64,000 bases of DNA from assembly GCF_934561205.1 (NCBI RefSeq), contig NZ_CAKTFU010000004.1, positions 1-64,000 on the forward strand, in the 5' to 3' direction. Made by a program: the position numbers and the translations under genes. Of the stretch, positions 1 through 9,314 are shown one piece after another. Source of the stretch: an uncultured Gemmiger sp. (GTDB lineage: Bacteria; Bacillota; Clostridia; Oscillospirales; Ruminococcaceae). The notes beneath the pieces were generated by a model, which was given only the letters and a program-made list of their open reading frames with translations, was not told the origin of the DNA and did no database searches. Numbering within the stretch: position 1 is the stretch's first letter; each line of letters begins with the position of its first letter.

Positions 1-57
1 ACTTGTGCCGAAGATAGTTGGCTGGAGACGGCCTGTGAAAATAGGTAGATGCCGGCT
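1..57 (+). rRNA. rrf: 5S ribosomal RNA, 3' part only
   Basis: The first bases match the 3' half of a clostridial 5S rRNA: the GCCGAAGATAGT segment, the GGAGAC loop, the TGAAAATAGG segment and a GCCGGC end that would close helix I. The 5' half lies outside the window. A strong terminator follows ten bases later, as expected for the end of an rRNA operon read rightward. The exact 3' end is uncertain by a few bases. Confidence 0.85.
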
Positions 58-66
58 TCTCGAAAC

Positions 67-103
67 GCCTTATCCCGTAAGGGATAGGGCGATTTTTGTT
101 TTA
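67..103 (+). terminator. rho-independent terminator after the 5S rRNA
   Basis: A 10-bp stem (GCCTTATCCC, loop GTAA, GGGATAGGGC, one G-T wobble) is followed by GATTTTTGTTTT. It should end the rRNA operon whose 5S gene begins outside the window. Confidence 0.88.
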
Positions 104-129
104 TGCGCAAAATGCAGGAAATACAAGAG

Positions 130-167
130 AACCCCCGCCCTGACGAGCATCGCCAAGACGGGGGGTT
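130..167 (-). terminator. possible terminator of the small minus-strand operon
   Basis: AACCCCC pairs with GGGGGTT across a 20-odd base loop. On the minus strand it is followed by a pyrimidine-rich CTCTTGTATTTCC stretch rather than a pure T run. It sits about 45 bases beyond the stop of the gene ending at 212, so a weak terminator is the likeliest reading. Confidence 0.4.
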
Positions 168-211
168 GCATTTTTGAGAAATCGCGCGTGGTAAAGCTGT
201 TTTTGCGTGTA

Positions 212-574
212 TCAGACATCGACCTTTGTAAAGCCGTACTTTGCAAGGGCGGCGGCAAGGGCAGCAGTAAGGTCCGCGTGGGACCCGTAGTTCGTATTCA
301 GAACACCGCTGCCACCGCCTGTGCCGATGATCGTGGCGGTTTGCTCGGTGCCGGAGTCCAGAATTTGTACGGTGGCTGCCGTCGCACTGCTGTTTCTCAG
401 GTAAAATTTTTCAAAAACCATAAGAAAGACGGGGACACCGTTGACGTCCGAAAGCTCTTGGTAGACAAGCTCCGGCGCAAAGGTTTTTCCCTCGAACGAG
501 GCAAGAATATTTACGGGCAGTTCCCGGAAATCCTGACGCGAGGGACGGTTCATTTTGATTGCGGTGCAGCTCAT
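212..574 (-). CDS. small uncharacterised protein, DUF6054-like
   Basis: A 120-residue soluble protein with no signal peptide or membrane segment. I chose the ATG at 574 because GGAAAGGAG lies eight bases upstream; the open frame extends further, but that stretch lies over the neighbouring gene. The middle (FEKFYLRNSS, then a beta-rich part ending in GTGGGSG) and a helical C-terminus resemble the DUF6054 family, an assignment from pattern memory only. It is the second gene of a two-gene minus operon, 19 bases after the membrane-protein gene at 594-776. Function is unknown. Its upstream partner suggests an envelope-related or housekeeping accessory role, but nothing in the sequence proves it. 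Confidence 0.6.
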   Translation of the reverse strand: MSCTAIKMNRPSRQDFRELPVNILASFEGKTFAPELVYQELSDVNGVPVFLMVFEKFYLRNSSATAATVQILDSGTEQTATIIGTGGGSGVLNTNYGSHADLTAALAAALAKYGFTKVDV

Positions 575-593
575 GGCAAACTCCTTTCCAAAA

Positions 594-776
594 TCAGCGG
601 GACTTAGGGATATCAAAGACCATGGCAAGACCCAAGCAGCCCACAATAAGCCCCACAAAAGAAAACGGAAGATCCACCGCACTGTAAAGCAGGGTTGTGT
701 TCAATTCCGGTCCGGCGGTGCTGAGAAGAATGGCGAACAGCAGCAGGGCAATGCCCTTACAGGTTTTTTCGTTCAT
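594..776 (-). CDS. small two-helix membrane protein, unknown function
   Basis: A 60-residue protein starting at the ATG at 776, preceded by AAGGAGGGATTTCCC, an excellent ribosome binding site. It has two hydrophobic helices, about residues 8-24 and 34-54, separated by a short polar linker (PELNTTLLY), and a basic tail. No family is recognised. It is the first gene of a minus-strand operon under the sigma-A promoter at 799-827, and is followed by the DUF6054-like gene. Membrane location is inferred from hydrophobicity alone. Confidence 0.65.
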   Translation of the reverse strand: MNEKTCKGIALLLFAILLSTAGPELNTTLLYSAVDLPFSFVGLIVGCLGLAMVFDIPKSR

Positions 777-798
777 GGGAAATCCCTCCTTTTTTATC

Positions 799-827
799 AA
801 TATAGCATATTTTTTTTGTCGTGACAA
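799..827 (-). promoter_or_regulatory. sigma-A promoter of the small minus operon
   Basis: Read on the minus strand: TTGTCA, a 17-base spacer, TATATT. It is back to back with the ligA promoter, only 21 bases away, so the two transcription units diverge from about 840. Confidence 0.75.
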
Positions 828-848
828 GGGGGAAAAATTATGGAGAAA

Positions 849-877
849 TTGCGTCAGCGGCAAAAATGTGGTATACT
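849..877 (+). promoter_or_regulatory. sigma-A promoter of ligA
   Basis: TTGCGT, a 17-base spacer, TATACT; the start codon of ligA follows 33 bases downstream of the -10. Confidence 0.75.
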
Positions 878-888
878 GAACTATATAA

Positions 889-2927
<2,039 letters not shown>

Positions 2928-2928
<1 letters not shown>

Positions 2929-3746
2929 TGCGCGTTCTGGTGACGGGGGCAGGCGGCTTTGTGGGCAGCCGCGTTATGCGGATGTTGGCAGGGCAGTACG
3001 AGCTGCACCCGCTGCCCAAGGGGATGGCGGCAGGGAACCCCGATGCCGTTTTGCGTGAGGTCGCCCGCGTGCAGCCGGATATCATTTTGCACACGGCGGC
3101 CATCTCCGATACAGGATATTGCCAGCAGCACCCGGAGGAATCTTACCGTTCCAACGTGGTTTTGCCGCTGGCGTTGGCAAAAACCGGCATAAAACTGGTG
3201 GCGTTCAGCTCGGATCAGGTGTACACGGGGCTGGGCGGCTGCACACCGTTTGCCGAGGACGTACCCCTGCAGCCGACCAACGTCTACGGGCAGCATAAGC
3301 GGGAGATGGAGCAGCGTGTGCTGGATGCTGACCCCGACGCCGTGCTGCTGCGGGCAACCTGGATGTACGATTTTGCCGGGGACGGTCTGCCGCTGCGGGG
3401 CAATTTGCCGCTGAACCTGCTGCGCGCCGCGCAAACAGGGGAGACACTGGGATTTTCTGCGAATGACTTTCGCGGTATAACGTGGGTGCGCGATGCCGTG
3501 CGAAACCTGCCCGCGGCGATGCGGCTGCCGGGCGGCGTGTACAATTTCGGCTGTGAGAACTCGCTGGATATGTGGCAGACAGTACAGGAATTTTGCAAAA
3601 TTTTGGACATTGCACCGAAACTTATGCGTCAGGATTGGCAGCGCTGCCTTGCCATGGACACCGCCAAGGCACAGCGCGGCGGCGTGGTGTTTGCCGACAC
3701 GGTACAGGCATTTCGAGAATGCGCCGAACAATGCCGCCAGAGGTAA
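2928..3746 (+). CDS. RmlD-like NAD(P)-dependent sugar-nucleotide reductase/epimerase
   Basis: A 272-residue extended short-chain dehydrogenase of the dTDP-4-dehydrorhamnose reductase type. It has the nucleotide-binding GAGGFVGS at residues 7-14, the SSDQVY strand near 94-99 and the catalytic pair Tyr120/Lys124 in YGQHK. The start ATG overlaps the ligA stop, with GGAGGGA upstream; a longer reading frame exists but lies inside ligA. No other rhamnose or polysaccharide gene is nearby, so the true substrate is open: RmlD proper, or an orphan reductase acting on another sugar nucleotide. A strong terminator follows. Confidence 0.85.
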
Positions 3747-3754
3747 AATTCAGG

Positions 3755-3779
3755 AAAGAGGGCTTCGGCCCTCTTTTTT
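3755..3779 (+). terminator. rho-independent terminator after the ligA operon
   Basis: AAAGAGGGC, loop TTCG, GCCCTC then TTTTTT: a classic tetraloop terminator separating ligA from the spoIIIA operon. Confidence 0.92.
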
Positions 3780-3786
3780 GTTTTGC

Positions 3787-3817
3787 GGTTCTATCCCCCC
3801 GCGCGGCGTCATACAGT
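3787..3817 (+). promoter_or_regulatory. candidate sigma-E promoter of the spoIIIA operon
   Basis: CATACAGT at 3810-3817 matches the sigma-E -10 consensus (CATACAAT-like) at seven of eight positions, with GGTTCTAT as a weaker -35-like element 15 bases upstream. The spoIIIA operon is under sigma-E in Bacillus. No sigma-A promoter is visible in this gap. Confidence 0.5.
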
Positions 3818-3841
3818 GGCAATGGGGAGGTGACAGAGAAA

Positions 3842-4723
3842 ATGGACGAGTATTATCAGGCAGCGGCGGCTTTACCGCCGCCCTTTGCGGGGGCGCTGGC
3901 GTCATTAAGCCCGCGCATCGCCCCTGCCGTGCAGGAGATACGGCTGCGGGTAGGGCAAAGTGTGCAGTTTACCATGCAGGGAAAATTGACCGCGGCGAGG
4001 AAGTATCTGCCGAGTTTGGCAGGGGAAATCAGCGAAGAAATGCTGAAAACCTGCTTTTTGCATCTGTGCCGCCACTCGGTTTACGCCTATGAAGATGAGC
4101 TTTCGCGGGGGTATTTTACCCTGCCCGGCGGCAGCCGCGTAGGGGTGGCGGGCTGCCGCGGCGGGCGGGGCTTTGGCAGGGTGACTTCGTTGAATCTGCG
4201 CATTGCCCGCCCGATTTTGTGCAGCCTGCCCAAAGAACTGACGGATTTTTTGGCGGCGCCGACAGGCGGCGTGCTGGTCGTTGGCGCGCCCGGCAGCGGG
4301 AAAACAACCTTCCTGCGCTCGATTTTGCAGTATCTCATCGAGCAGCGTCAGATCGTTGCAGTAGCGGACGAGCGCGGCGAGCTGACAGGTATAGACTGTA
4401 AAGGTAAAATGCTTGTCAGGGAAGGGTGCGATGTCTACACCCGCTGCAGCAAGGCGGCGGCGGTGGAAATGGCCCTGCGGTGCATGAACCCGCGCTTTAT
4501 TTTGTGCGACGAGTTAGGCACGGCGGAGGACGCCGCCGCGCTGGAATGGGGCGTTGCGTCCGGCGTGGTGTTTGCGGCATCGGTGCATTGCGAAAGTTTG
4601 CGGTCGCTGCAAAAACGCCCCCAGCTGGCGCGGCTGCTGCAGACGGGTGCCTTTGCGCGGGCGGTGCTTCTGGCGGGCGGGCATCGTCCCGGCGAGGTGG
4701 CCGAGTGGAAAACACTGTGCTGA
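3842..4723 (+). CDS. spoIIIAA: stage III sporulation protein AA (SpoIIIAA ATPase)
   Basis: A secretion-type ATPase of the SpoIIIA-SpoIIQ channel, which joins mother cell and forespore after engulfment and supports late forespore gene expression; SpoIIIAA would power it from the mother-cell cytosol. The 293 residues show the Walker A motif GAPGSGKTT (about 148-156) and the Walker B strand FILCDELG. The ATG at 3842 follows GGGGAGG at 11 bases; an in-frame GTG twelve bases earlier overlaps that site and is less likely. First gene of an eight-gene operon in canonical AA-AH order. Confidence 0.95.
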   Translation: MDEYYQAAAALPPPFAGALASLSPRIAPAVQEIRLRVGQSVQFTMQGKLTAARKYLPSLAGEISEEMLKTCFLHLCRHSVYAYEDELSRGYFTLPGGSRVGVAGCRGGRGFGRVTSLNLRIARPILCSLPKELTDFLAAPTGGVLVVGAPGSGKTTFLRSILQYLIEQRQIVAVADERGELTGIDCKGKMLVREGCDVYTRCSKAAAVEMALRCMNPRFILCDELGTAEDAAALEWGVASGVVFAASVHCESLRSLQKRPQLARLLQTGAFARAVLLAGGHRPGEVAEWKTLC

Positions 4724-5193
4724 ACGCGGCTCTGCGCTTGGTATCGACCCTGCTGCTGTGCGCGGCGGGCGGCGGGCTGGGGCTGGCGGCAGCCCAAAAG
4801 CAGGAACGCCGATGGCGGCAGGTACATACCTTTGCACGGCTGCTTTCGTACATGGGGCAGACGCTGCGGTATCTGCCGCTGCCGGCCGATGAATTGCTGG
4901 CGCGCGCCGCCGCTTACCCGGAGTTTGCCGCAATCGGTCTGGCGGACTGTACCGCCTTGGCTGCGCTGCCGCCGCCCGCTGCCCTGCCCGCCCCGAAACG
5001 GGACGAGGTGCAAAGCCTGTTGTGCGCAGCGGGGGAAAGTGACCGCACGGGGGCGTGTGAAATGCTTACGGCAGCGGCAGCCCTGTGCGAGGAATCTGCC
5101 GCCGAGAAAGCCCCGACACTGCGGCAGGTGCGCAGTCTGTGGCCCAGGCTGGGCGTTTGCGGCGGACTGCTGGCGGCGGTTTTGTGGGGATAG
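4705..5193 (+). CDS. spoIIIAB: stage III sporulation protein AB
   Basis: A 162-residue membrane-anchored protein with one N-terminal hydrophobic segment (about residues 8-26), a helical middle resembling type II secretion F-type domains, and a second hydrophobic stretch at the end. It is thought to scaffold the SpoIIIAA ATPase at the channel base. I start it at the GTG at 4705, eight bases after GGCGAGG and overlapping spoIIIAA by 19 bases; a second GTG at 4717 is possible. Sequence similarity to the family is modest, so position within the operon carries much of the assignment. Confidence 0.88.
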   Translation: MENTVLNAALRLVSTLLLCAAGGGLGLAAAQKQERRWRQVHTFARLLSYMGQTLRYLPLPADELLARAAAYPEFAAIGLADCTALAALPPPAALPAPKRDEVQSLLCAAGESDRTGACEMLTAAAALCEESAAEKAPTLRQVRSLWPRLGVCGGLLAAVLWG

Positions 5194-5203
5194 GGGGCGC
5201 AGC

Positions 5204-5398
5204 GTGGAAATCGACCTTGTGTTCAAAATTGCGGCGACAGGCATCATTGTGGCGGTGCTGAACCAGCTTTTGATCCGCTCCGGGCGGGAGGATCAGGCCA
5301 TGATGACCACCCTCGCGGGGCTGGTGGTGGTGCTGACGATGCTGGTGCGCCAAATCAGTGATTTGTTTGTGCTGATCAAGGCATTGTTTGAATTATGA
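5204..5398 (+). CDS. spoIIIAC: stage III sporulation protein AC
   Basis: A 64-residue membrane protein with two helices around a short polar turn (RSGRED), the usual size and shape of SpoIIIAC. The motif VFKIAATGIIVAVLNQLL is very typical. The start is a GTG at 5204 after GGGGGCG, ten bases past the spoIIIAB stop. It forms part of the mother-cell membrane base of the SpoIIIA channel together with SpoIIIAD, which starts seven bases later. Confidence 0.95.
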   Translation: MEIDLVFKIAATGIIVAVLNQLLIRSGREDQAMMTTLAGLVVVLTMLVRQISDLFVLIKALFEL

Positions 5399-5404
5399 CG
5401 CTAT

Positions 5405-5785
5405 ATGGTGATATTTCAGTGGGCAGTGCTGGCATTTGCGGCGGCGGTGCTGCAGCTTACCTTAAAAAAAGACCAGCCTGCGTTTGCCTTTTTGGTGTCG
5501 GTGTGTGCGGCGGCGGGGCTGCTGGGTGCCGTGGCGGGGCAGGTGCGCCCCATCCTTGTCTGGCTGCAGGGGCTGGAGGCGTATTTTCCGGGCGAGGGCT
5601 TGGGCTGCCTTGTGCGGGTGCTGGGCATTGCGCTGGTGGCGCAGTTCGCCGCCGACCTTTGTCGGGAAGCCGGGCTGACGGCGGCCGCCTCGGCGGTGGA
5701 TCTTTGCGGGCGGGCGCTGGCGCTTTTGCAGGCGCTGCCCCTGTTGCAGCAGCTGCTGGATGCCTTTGCGGGGTACTTGCAGTAA
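5405..5785 (+). CDS. spoIIIAD: stage III sporulation protein AD
   Basis: A 126-residue polytopic membrane protein with about four hydrophobic helices. It matches SpoIIIAD in length and in the pattern of a first helix, a short KKDQP loop, and a helix-rich C-terminal half ending in a Leu-rich segment. It is a membrane component of the SpoIIIA-SpoIIQ feeding channel. The ATG follows the spoIIIAC stop by six bases. The 3' end probably overlaps the start of spoIIIAE in another frame. Confidence 0.93.
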   Translation: MVIFQWAVLAFAAAVLQLTLKKDQPAFAFLVSVCAAAGLLGAVAGQVRPILVWLQGLEAYFPGEGLGCLVRVLGIALVAQFAADLCREAGLTAAASAVDLCGRALALLQALPLLQQLLDAFAGYLQ

Positions 5786-6801
5786 CGCTTCTGCTGCCGA
5801 CTGCCGCCTTTGCGGCGCAGCTGCCCGAACAAACGCAGGAAATTTTGCGCACGGCACCCGACATTGCGCAGGTGTCGGGCTGGACGCTGGACGGGCTGTG
5901 GGCGGCGGCACTGCGGGTCTTGGCACAGCCTGCCGCCGCACCGCTGCGCTTTTTTGTGCAGCTGTGTGGGTATCTTTTGCTGTGCGGGGTGCTGGGGCTT
6001 TTGTGCGGCAAAACGGGCTGGCGCGCCTGTCTGGACTGCCTGGCGGTGCTGGGCTTCGGCGGTGTGAGTTTGTCGGCCATGATGCAGCTGGTGCAAAGGG
6101 TGTCGGCCACGGCGCTGGATTGCCGCAACTATCTGGCGGCATTTATCCCCGTGTACAGCGGTGCGGTGGCACTGGGCGGGCAAAGCGCCGGCGCGGCAGC
6201 ATACAGCGGGCTGTTTTACGCGGTATCGGGGCTGGTGGGCGGCGTCATCGGGCAGGTGCTGCTGCCCGTGATGCAGGTGTATTTCTGTTTTGCGGCGTGC
6301 GCCTGCATCTGGGGCGATGCGGGTATTGAGGAGGCGGCGCGGCTGTTTTCGCGCTGCCTTGTCTGGCTGCTCAAGGGCTGCGGGGCGGTGTTCGGGTTTG
6401 TGCTGGGGCTGCAAAATATTTTGACCGGCGCGGTGGACAGCGCCGCCCTGAAAACCGGACGCAGCGTTTTGCAGGGGCTTTTGCCGGTGGTAGGGGACGC
6501 CGCCGCTGCGGCGCTGACGGGGGCTGCTGCTGCTGTGCATCTGTTAAAAGGCTCGCTCGCCCTGGCGGGCATGGCGGCGTTGACCGCGCTGTTTGCGCCG
6601 GGGCTTTTGCAGTGCTTTTTGTATGCGGCGGCGTTCGGCGCGGCGGGGGCGTTGGCGTCCTTCGGCGGGCAAAAGCAGTGTGGGCGGCTGTGCGCCCTGT
6701 ATGGCGAGGGTGCCAAGCTGTGCGCGTCGGTGCTGGTTTTGTACCTGTTTATGGTGCTGCTGTCCACGGCGCTGCTGCTGTTGACAGGAAACGGAGGTTG
6801 A
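5704..6801 (+). CDS. spoIIIAE: stage III sporulation protein AE
   Basis: A polytopic membrane protein with an N-terminal signal-like stretch ending near PTAAFAAQ and about seven further hydrophobic helices; SpoIIIAE is the largest membrane subunit of the channel. The C-terminal part (LYGEGAKLCASVLVLYLF) is typical. The start is uncertain: no ATG lies near the expected position. The TTG at 5704, with a weak GGCGGTGG upstream, is the closest in-frame standard start that keeps the signal peptide, giving 365 residues and an 82-base overlap with spoIIIAD. Stop and next-gene spacing are tight (TTGA region at 6798). Confidence 0.88.
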   Translation: MRAGAGAFAGAAPVAAAAGCLCGVLAVTLLLPTAAFAAQLPEQTQEILRTAPDIAQVSGWTLDGLWAAALRVLAQPAAAPLRFFVQLCGYLLLCGVLGLLCGKTGWRACLDCLAVLGFGGVSLSAMMQLVQRVSATALDCRNYLAAFIPVYSGAVALGGQSAGAAAYSGLFYAVSGLVGGVIGQVLLPVMQVYFCFAACACIWGDAGIEEAARLFSRCLVWLLKGCGAVFGFVLGLQNILTGAVDSAALKTGRSVLQGLLPVVGDAAAAALTGAAAAVHLLKGSLALAGMAALTALFAPGLLQCFLYAAAFGAAGALASFGGQKQCGRLCALYGEGAKLCASVLVLYLFMVLLSTALLLLTGNGG

Positions 6802-6806
6802 CCGAA

Positions 6807-7241
6807 TTGGAAAGTATCCGTCATCTGGCGCTGGGCTGCTGCGTGGTATCCACGGCGGCGGGACTTTTGCGGGTGTTCTGGCCGGACAACGGCTACAAAC
6901 CCGTCATAAATGCGGTGCTGATGCTGTATATTATAACGGCGGTGTGGCAGTTTGCCCGCACGGCGGACTGGCACGGTCTGGCGGGGCAGCTGCAGAATTT
7001 AAGCGCGGCGGCCGAGACCGACTACGAGCCGTATGCCCAATCGCTGGCAGAGCAGGTCAGCGCACAGGCGGTGCGGGAAATTTTGCAGCAAAACGGCATC
7101 GAGGCCGCCGTCAGCCTGCGGGACGGCACACTGTATGTGACCCCCGCCCGCCCGGCGGATGCCCCCCGCGTGCGGCAGCTGTTGGAGGAGAACTGCGGCA
7201 GCCTGCCCTACGCGGTGCAAAGCGGGGGTGATGCCCCGTGA
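6807..7241 (+). CDS. spoIIIAF: stage III sporulation protein AF
   Basis: A 144-residue protein with two N-terminal hydrophobic helices (about residues 5-20 and 32-48) and a soluble ferredoxin-like C-terminal half. This fits SpoIIIAF, which projects a ring-building domain between the two sporulation membranes. The TTG at 6807 is preferred because ACGGAGG lies nine bases upstream; a TTG at 6798 abuts that site. It lies between spoIIIAE and spoIIIAG, overlapping the latter by four bases (GTGA). Confidence 0.88.
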   Translation: MESIRHLALGCCVVSTAAGLLRVFWPDNGYKPVINAVLMLYIITAVWQFARTADWHGLAGQLQNLSAAAETDYEPYAQSLAEQVSAQAVREILQQNGIEAAVSLRDGTLYVTPARPADAPRVRQLLEENCGSLPYAVQSGGDAP

Positions 7242-7765
7242 CGGCGCTGTGGCAGCGGCTGAAACCGCTGTGGGACGATGAAAAACGCCGGGTGCAGCTG
7301 TTGGCCGCCGTGGGCATGGCGGGGCTTTTGCTGTTGGCTGTGTCCGAGTGGCTGCCCGCCGAAACCACCGCCGAGCCGCCCAATACCGCCGAAATACAGG
7401 ATACCGACTACGCCGCACAGCTCGAACAGCAGATGGCAGAGCTTTTGACCACGGTCGAGGGGGCGGGCAGCGTGCGGGTCATGGTCACGGTATCTCACCG
7501 CGAAAAAACCGTCTATGCCGCCGACACCGAATCCCGCGCCGACGGCAGCGCCGCCAGCACGCCGGTGCTGGTAAACGGCAATACGGCGGGGCTTATCGAG
7601 ACCGTCTACGCGCCGGAGGTGTTGGGCGTGGCGGTGGTCTGCACCGGCGGTGACGACCCAGCGGTGCAGGCAAACATCACGGCGCTGGTGCAGGCGCTGA
7701 CCGACGTGGGCACACATCATATCACCGTTGCCAAGATGGCAGCCGACAAGGAGGAAGCACGATGA
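7238..7765 (+). CDS. spoIIIAG: stage III sporulation protein AG
   Basis: A 175-residue single-pass protein: helix at about residues 20-39, then an intermembrane domain with the family-typical LTTVEGAGSVRVMVTV and YAPEVLGVAVVCTGG strands. SpoIIIAG oligomerises into the large ring of the SpoIIIA-SpoIIQ channel. The GTG start at 7238 overlaps the spoIIIAF stop; the end overlaps spoIIIAH by four bases (ATGA). The ring-building beta region between the two motifs is present, though short. Confidence 0.95.
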   Translation: MTALWQRLKPLWDDEKRRVQLLAAVGMAGLLLLAVSEWLPAETTAEPPNTAEIQDTDYAAQLEQQMAELLTTVEGAGSVRVMVTVSHREKTVYAADTESRADGSAASTPVLVNGNTAGLIETVYAPEVLGVAVVCTGGDDPAVQANITALVQALTDVGTHHITVAKMAADKEEAR

Positions 7766-8379
7766 AACAGCCTGTTATCCGTAAATTCAAAAGCACCGGT
7801 GTCACGGCGGCCTTTTTGACCCTGGCGATGGGCGGGGCGGTCTATCTGAACTGGAGCTACGCCCGCGCCCTGCCTGCTGCGGCACAGACCGTGGGCGCTG
7901 CGGCAGGGGAAACCGCCGCCGTGACCGACCCGCTTTTGCCCGCCGCTGCCGACGCCGATGCCGAGGGTGCTGCCAAAAACTACGGCGAGGCGCAGCTGGT
8001 CAGCGTTGTAAAGGACGCGGGCACGTCTTTTTTTGAGTCGGCGCGCTTATCGCGCGACAAGGCCCGCGACGAGGCGCTGGAAACCCTGAAAAAGGCGCTG
8101 AAAAACGCCAAACTCTCGGACGAGGAAAAGACATCACTGACCGAAAAACTCTCCGCCCAGGTCAGCAGCATCACCACCGCCGCCGAGCTGGAAAGCCTGA
8201 TCAAAGCCAAGGGCTTTGCGGACTGTCTGGTGGCTTTGGACGAAAACGGCGCGAGCGTAACTGTCATGACCGAAACGGGGACTTTGAACGGCGACCAGGT
8301 GGCGCGCATACGGGACGCCGTGCTTACCAAATGCCCGCAGCTCTCGGCGCAGCAGCTTACCATCGTGGAAGTAAAATAA
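7762..8379 (+). CDS. spoIIIAH: stage III sporulation protein AH
   Basis: A 205-residue single-pass protein (helix about residues 13-32) with an Ala-rich linker and a C-terminal YscJ/FliF-like domain, the part that binds forespore SpoIIQ across the intermembrane space. Signature stretches are SRDKARDEALETL and the closing TKCPQLSAQQLTIVEV. Last gene of the spoIIIA operon. No clear terminator follows, so some read-through into the yqhY-nusB run is possible, although that run has its own promoter. Confidence 0.95.
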   Translation: MKQPVIRKFKSTGVTAAFLTLAMGGAVYLNWSYARALPAAAQTVGAAAGETAAVTDPLLPAAADADAEGAAKNYGEAQLVSVVKDAGTSFFESARLSRDKARDEALETLKKALKNAKLSDEEKTSLTEKLSAQVSSITTAAELESLIKAKGFADCLVALDENGASVTVMTETGTLNGDQVARIRDAVLTKCPQLSAQQLTIVEVK

Positions 8380-8392
8380 AATCGCGCTGTGG

Positions 8393-8421
8393 TTGCAAAA
8401 ACATTCATTTTGTGGTACACT
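8393..8421 (+). promoter_or_regulatory. sigma-A promoter of the yqhY-nusB-xseA run
   Basis: TTGCAA, a 17-base spacer, TACACT, lying 91 bases before the yqhY start codon. It separates vegetative expression of the housekeeping run from the sporulation operon upstream. Confidence 0.72.
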
Positions 8422-8511
8422 ACTGTATATCATCAAAGACTATGGCTGGAAAAGGTGCGTGAATTGAAATGTCGCGCACAATAGGCCGTATGCAATGGGA
8501 GGGTACACAAA

Positions 8512-8877
8512 ATGGATGTACGCAATACCATCGGCGGCAGCTTGCAGATCTCGACCGAAGTGCTGGCCAAGATCGCACGTCTGGCAGCTTTGGAAGTGGA
8601 CGGCGTGGCTGATGTCACCGCCGGCGACCCGCAAAAAAATGTACGCGGACTTTTGAGCCGTACCGGTCTGCAAAAGCCGGTCGAGGTCGTTATGGAGGAC
8701 GGCATTGCCACCGTTACGGTGCATCTGGCCGTCCGCTATGGCACCAAAATTATGCCCCTGTGCGAAAAAGTGCAGGAGAATGTCAAGCAGGCGATCCAGA
8801 ACATGTCCGGCATTACCGTGGCGCGCGTGGACGTGCAGGTGGTCGGCCTGGCACAGCAAGACAAGGAAACCAACTAA
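8512..8877 (+). CDS. Asp23/Gls24 family protein (YqhY-like)
   Basis: A 121-residue cytoplasmic protein of the Asp23/Gls24 family. The family core is visible: ISTEVLAKIARLAALEVDGV near the N-terminus, VHLAVRYG in the middle and a VARVDVQVVG strand at the end. In Bacillus YqhY, which sits in the same place before nusB, the protein affects acetyl-CoA carboxylase activity; other members are linked to envelope stress. The ATG follows GGGAGGGTACACAAA. It is 20 bases ahead of nusB. Confidence 0.92.
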   Translation: MDVRNTIGGSLQISTEVLAKIARLAALEVDGVADVTAGDPQKNVRGLLSRTGLQKPVEVVMEDGIATVTVHLAVRYGTKIMPLCEKVQENVKQAIQNMSGITVARVDVQVVGLAQQDKETN

Positions 8878-8897
8878 GAAAGACAGGAACGTAACTT

Positions 8898-9314
8898 ATG
8901 GACAAAAAGCCTACCCGCCGCGAATCCCGCGAAGCCGCCTTTTTAACCGCCTTTGCCTCGACCTTTGAGCCGGAAATGCCCACCCTGCCCGCCGAGGAGC
9001 TGGAAGTGCAGCCCGATGCCTTTGCCGCTGAACTGCTGGCGGCGATGAACGAACACAGCGACGAGCTGGACAGCATCATCACCGACCACCTCAAGGGCTG
9101 GACGCTGAGCCGTGTGCCGCGCGTCAGCCTGGTGGCACTGCGCCTTGCCCTGGCCGAAATGCTGTACGGCAAAGAGCAAAAGCCCGGCGTTGCCATCAAT
9201 GAGGCGGTCGAGCTGGTCAAAAAATACGGCGCTGATACCGACTACCAGTTTGTCAACGGCTTGCTGGGTGCGGTAGCGCGCGAGCAGGGCACCGAGCCCG
9301 AAGCATCATGCTGA
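8898..9314 (+). CDS. nusB: transcription antitermination factor NusB
   Basis: A 138-residue all-helical RNA-binding protein that, with NusE (S10), binds boxA and prevents premature termination of rRNA transcription. The RRESREAAF start and the C-terminal block PGVAINEAVELVKKYGAD followed by FVNGLLGAVA are diagnostic. The ATG follows GACAGGAACGTAACTT. The last seven bases overlap the next gene. The gene order yqhY-nusB-xseA matches other Firmicutes. Confidence 0.97.
   Translation: MDKKPTRRESREAAFLTAFASTFEPEMPTLPAEELEVQPDAFAAELLAAMNEHSDELDSIITDHLKGWTLSRVPRVSLVALRLALAEMLYGKEQKPGVAINEAVELVKKYGADTDYQFVNGLLGAVAREQGTEPEASC

Noticed and set aside
5..607. A 200-codon plus-strand open frame across the left end
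   Set aside because: It begins in the 5S rRNA, crosses the rRNA terminator and lies antisense to the DUF6054-like gene; it has no ribosome site and no protein-like composition.
5416..6540. A 374-codon minus-strand open frame opposite spoIIIAD/AE
   Set aside because: Composition is typical of reverse-strand GC-rich noise, and the plus strand has the canonical spoIIIA series.
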